From assembly GCA_045629065.1 (NCBI GenBank), contig JAZQQK010000042.1, forward strand, positions 1 through 32,619: DNA of 32,619 nucleotides, read 5' to 3'. A model generated the notes under the pieces. The model saw nothing but the letters and a program-made list of their open reading frames with translations, made no database searches and was not told the DNA's origin. A program made the translations under genes and the position numbers. The DNA is from JAKSSM01 sp045629065. Lineage in GTDB: Bacteria > Bacillota > Clostridia > Peptostreptococcales > Anaerovoracaceae. Positions 30,293 through 32,619 of this stretch are shown one piece after another. Numbering within the stretch: position 1 is the stretch's first letter; the number at the start of each line of letters is the position of its first letter.

Positions 30293-30366
30293 CCAAAGTC
30301 TCAAAACATGGGTACAGTTTGGAAGAACAGCAATGTGATTAAATTGTAAAAATATGTAAAATGCTG

Positions 30367-30395
30367 TTGACAAAAGTGCAGCCGTATAGTAATAT
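30367..30395 (+). promoter_or_regulatory. Near-consensus promoter without a following annotated gene
   Basis: TTGACA (30367-30372), 17-base spacer, TAATAT (30390-30395). The expected transcription start (about 30402) falls at the base of a perfect hairpin. The next convincing gene is 280 bases away, beyond a terminator. Confidence 0.75.
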
Positions 30396-30420
30396 GATTA
30401 CACAATCGAAAGATTGTTTT

Positions 30421-30516
30421 GAGGCGTTTGTCGAAAGTGCCTGGCTAATAAAAAATCGAAGAAATTGCGAGGGGTTTGTCGGATGCACCTGGCTAATAAA
30501 AAACCGAAGAATTTGA
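30421..30516. repeat. Two tandem imperfect 48-bp repeats
   Basis: Each unit starts GAGGSGTTTGTCG and contains CCTGGCTAATAAAAAA followed by YCGAAGAA. The second unit abuts the first exactly. They lie within the candidate small RNA. Confidence 0.8.
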
Positions 30517-30548
30517 AAGTGCAGATGCAAAATAGAAGGGTAAGTAAT

Positions 30549-30573
30549 AAAGCGGTCCTGAGGGGCCGCTTTT
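30549..30573 (+). terminator. Terminator of the candidate small RNA
   Basis: AAAGCGGTCC (30549-30558), loop TGAG, GGGCCGCTTT (30563-30572) with one wobble, followed by T. Confidence 0.85.
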
Positions 30574-30681
30574 GTGATATCTAAACCATGCTGTTATATG
30601 GACAATCTGAGTATTAGATGGTATAATAAAATATTATATAATTTTGCATAAATATATATGTGACAAGGAGCGAAAGACAAG

Positions 30682-32373
30682 ATGAAAAAGAAGTTTTTAA
30701 GCGTATTATTAACACTTGTAATGGTACTCGCTATGATGCCAATGGCTACAGGCGTGGCATTCGCAGAGGGGCCGGTTGAAGGAGCAGGTACACAAGCCAG
30801 CCCATGGTTGTTTGGTGCGACAACTCCTAGCGATGTAAGAGTATGGTTAGAAGAAGTTACACCTCAAACTGACCCTAAAACATATAAGCTTTATTTCCAA
30901 GGTACTGGTGAAATGATGAACCTTGACCAAGCGATGGACTTACCTTGGCTTAGTAAAGACAAGGATAAAAGAAATAATATTCTGAGTGTTGAAATTAGTG
31001 AAGGCATTACAAGCATTGGCAATTATGCATGTAGTGGTTGTATGAATATTGAAAGCATAGAAATTCCAGCAAGCGTTACAAACATTGGAAAACGTGCTTT
31101 CAGTGCTTGTAAAAATCTTGCAACTGTAACATTTTTAGCAACTATACCACCAACGCTTGGAAGCGAGGTTTTCTATAATTGTGCAAGCCTTACATCAATC
31201 CACATTCCAGATGAATCAGGATACGCATACGATTTAGCCACTGGTTGGAGTACTTATTTACCTATAGTTAAGCGAACTAACCCTTGGAAGATAGGAACAC
31301 CTACTGACTCAGCAGTAATAGCTTATCTTGTAAAGACTAGCGAAACTCCAGAAGAATATAAGTTAGTAATCGAAGGCACTGGCGATATGAAGGGCTTCGC
31401 AAGTAGCCCAGACCAAGATTGGCTCGCACAAAGAGCGAATATTACAGAAGTTCAAATTGGTGAAGGCATTACTAGTATAGGAGACTATGTGTTTGCTAAT
31501 TTTGCATCATTAACAAGTATAACAATCCCTGAAAGTATTAAAAAAATTGGAGATAAAGCTTTTGAATGGTCAGGCTTAGAAGAAGTTATTTTTAGTGGTA
31601 ATCCTACAGTTGAGTTCATAGGAGACGCCTCATTTGGTTGCTGTAAGCAATTGGAAAGTATAGTTATACCTGAAAGTGTTACAGAAATTAAGGATGAAGC
31701 TTTTGGCAATTGTGGGTTATTAGAGGTTACTGTTTTAAGCAATATTCCGGCAAGACTTCAGAATGATGATACATTTATTGATTGCGATGACCTTATTTCA
31801 ATTTATGTGCCAGCAGAATCAGTAGGGGCATATAAAGCAGCCGATGGTTGGAAAGCATATGCAGATAATATTAAAGCAATTCCTGGTACTGAGTCTGCTC
31901 CTTCCTATGACATTGAAAAGTATCGCGAAGTTTTAGCTGAAGCAGAGAGACTTCAAGCAGAGATTGATGCTAAGAGAGCAGCAGAAACAGCAGAAAAGCC
32001 AGTAGGCACACCACTTACAGTGGCTCAGGCAAAGGCTTTAGTTAAAGAGATGGTTCCAGTTGTAAGAACTGAAAACCAAGCTCGCGGCATCAAGGTATTT
32101 CTCCAAGACAGCCCAGCAATCAATAGGCTTAAAGCTTCTGGATTTAAGGTACTCTATGACTTCTATAGAGCAGAGTCCAACACAGTTCCAAAGGCAGAAG
32201 ACTACAAGATCACTACAGTAGTTAACAAGGAAGAGCCTTGGTACTTAAACACAGCCGCAAAGAAGGGCAAGAAGTACTACTACAAAGCAGTAGCAAAGGT
32301 TTACGATGCTAACGGCGAACTTGTAGCAGAGACAGAGCTCACACAAGGCAAGTACGGTTGCAGAACTAGATAG
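30682..32373 (+). CDS. BspA-like leucine-rich repeat surface protein, complete
   Basis: 563 residues with AAGGAGCG before the ATG. Sec signal MKKKFLSVLLTLVMVLAMMP... with a cut near ATGVAFA (about 23-29). Two copies of a unit of about 180 residues follow, each beginning PW..GT.T.SDV/AV and holding LRR_5 repeats such as GITSIGNYACSGCMNIESIEIPASVTNIGKRAFSAC. A charged helix (DIEKYREVLAEAERLQAEIDAK, about 412-433) joins the LRR part to the C-terminal roughly 110-residue domain ending GKYGCRTR, nearly identical to that of the gene at 1-1005. No sortase motif. Probably a secreted adhesin; shared C-terminus may hold it to the wall. Confidence 0.88.
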   Translation: MKKKFLSVLLTLVMVLAMMPMATGVAFAEGPVEGAGTQASPWLFGATTPSDVRVWLEEVTPQTDPKTYKLYFQGTGEMMNLDQAMDLPWLSKDKDKRNNILSVEISEGITSIGNYACSGCMNIESIEIPASVTNIGKRAFSACKNLATVTFLATIPPTLGSEVFYNCASLTSIHIPDESGYAYDLATGWSTYLPIVKRTNPWKIGTPTDSAVIAYLVKTSETPEEYKLVIEGTGDMKGFASSPDQDWLAQRANITEVQIGEGITSIGDYVFANFASLTSITIPESIKKIGDKAFEWSGLEEVIFSGNPTVEFIGDASFGCCKQLESIVIPESVTEIKDEAFGNCGLLEVTVLSNIPARLQNDDTFIDCDDLISIYVPAESVGAYKAADGWKAYADNIKAIPGTESAPSYDIEKYREVLAEAERLQAEIDAKRAAETAEKPVGTPLTVAQAKALVKEMVPVVRTENQARGIKVFLQDSPAINRLKASGFKVLYDFYRAESNTVPKAEDYKITTVVNKEEPWYLNTAAKKGKKYYYKAVAKVYDANGELVAETELTQGKYGCRTR

Positions 32374-32410
32374 GAGTTTTGGGACTGTCATCAAATTAAT
32401 AATAAGTTTA

Positions 32411-32442
32411 AAAAAGATCACTTCGTCTGAAGTGGTCTTTTT
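32411..32442 (+). terminator. Terminator of the complete BspA-like gene
   Basis: AAAAAGATCACTTC (32411-32424) pairs with GAAGTGGTCTTTTT (32429-32442), one wobble, loop GTCT. Its right arm also survives at 1090-1102. Confidence 0.85.
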
Positions 32443-32475
32443 CTTACATTTTCACCCGGTCAGCATCCACAACTA

Positions 32476-32505
32476 TTGCAAACAAATGTTCGCGTATGGT
32501 ATAAT
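32476..32505 (+). promoter_or_regulatory. Promoter of the second KilA-N gene
   Basis: TTGCAA (32476-32481), 18-base spacer, TATAAT (32500-32505), in the same context as 1134-1163. Confidence 0.7.
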
Positions 32506-32536
32506 TAGGTATCAAAAGAAAAGGAAATGATGATAC

Positions 32537-32562
32537 TAATTATGGCGAATTCGCCATAATTA
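32537..32562. promoter_or_regulatory. Second copy of the 26-bp KilA-N palindrome
   Basis: Identical to 1195-1220, in the same position between promoter and ribosome site (ACGGAGG). The bases just outside differ slightly, so selection may act on the palindrome itself. Confidence 0.7.
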
Positions 32563-32575
32563 AACGGAGGAAACA

Positions 32576-32619
32576 ATGAAACAAATATCTGTTAACGGTA
32601 CAGAAATTGGTATCATTTC
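32576..32619 (+). CDS. KilA-N domain protein, second copy, 5' end only
   Basis: Only the first 14 codons are inside the window (MKQISVNGTEIGII..). They match the gene at 1234-2034 (MKQISVNGTEISVI..) with two differences, behind the same promoter, palindrome and ribosome site. The rest lies beyond the window edge. Confidence 0.8.
   Translation, partial: MKQISVNGTEIGII

Larger units (their letters stand above)
30402..30573 (+). ncRNA. Candidate small RNA (promoter, hairpin, tandem repeat, terminator)
   Basis: Predicted transcript of about 172 bases. It opens with ACAATC-GAAA-GATTGT (30402-30417), a perfect stem with a GNRA loop. Two 48-base imperfect repeats follow (30421-30468 and 30469-30516), then a terminator. 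Since 48 is a multiple of three, the repeats are also readable as peptide: from an ATG at 30394 a 40-codon frame repeats WLIKNRR. But that ATG overlaps the -10 box and has no ribosome site, so it should not be part of the transcript. I favour RNA. Confidence 0.45.

Noticed and set aside
30339..30530. Minus-strand 63-codon frame with internal repeat opposite the candidate small RNA
   Set aside because: It has no ribosome site, crosses the promoter of the opposite strand, and its repeat only mirrors the 48-bp DNA repeat.

Overview
The window is chromosomal-looking DNA of low to medium GC, with strong AGGAGG-type ribosome binding sites, many Gram-positive lipoproteins, BspA-like leucine-rich surface proteins and an NHLM/PCAT peptide-export system. 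This fits an anaerobic, gut- or mouth-associated member of the Bacillota, class Clostridia; I cannot name genus or species. I see no rRNA, tRNA or CRISPR array.

Left flank (1-8600): the 3' end of a BspA-like surface protein; a KilA-N gene behind a 26-bp palindrome; a translationally coupled MarR/amidoligase-like pair bracketed by a 34-bp direct repeat; a cluster of AAAAGTCAC/GTGACTTTT palindromes; a small membrane protein; a pyridoxamine-oxidase-like flavoprotein; a HicA-HicB toxin-antitoxin pair with a clear promoter and operator; a lipoprotein; then YbaK, YhhN and RidA-like genes.

Centre (about 8600-22000): a peptide-secretion island. It begins with a MATE transporter fused to a degenerate GHKL-type ATPase domain. 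Next come two short double-glycine precursors, a miniature HlyD-like protein, the peptidase-type NHLM exporter ABC1 and its partner ABC2, two Nif11-leader Cys/Gly-rich precursors, a SPASM radical SAM maturase overlapping the second, and a third such precursor. Further on lie a HExxH metallopeptidase, three small zinc-ribbon proteins that each carry a double-glycine leader, a fourth Nif11 precursor and an acyltransferase one base behind it. Two leader classes (long Nif11-like and short ELxxEELExVxGG) end in the same type of signal, so one exporter probably serves both. The four Nif11 precursors share a core of three CxC-x3-GxG units, the likely substrate of the radical SAM enzyme.

Right flank (22000-32619): lipoproteins, a GNAT acetyltransferase, a remnant of an Rpn-type PD-(D/E)XK protein, a fold-III PLP decarboxylase, a CapA-like protein, a transglutaminase-like lipoprotein overlapping a metallophosphoesterase lipoprotein, an unannotated promoter-repeat-terminator unit that may be a small RNA, and a complete BspA-like gene. 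This gene is followed by a second copy of the KilA-N promoter, palindrome and gene start. The window is therefore bracketed by direct repeats about 31.3 kb apart, which could allow loss or amplification of everything between them.
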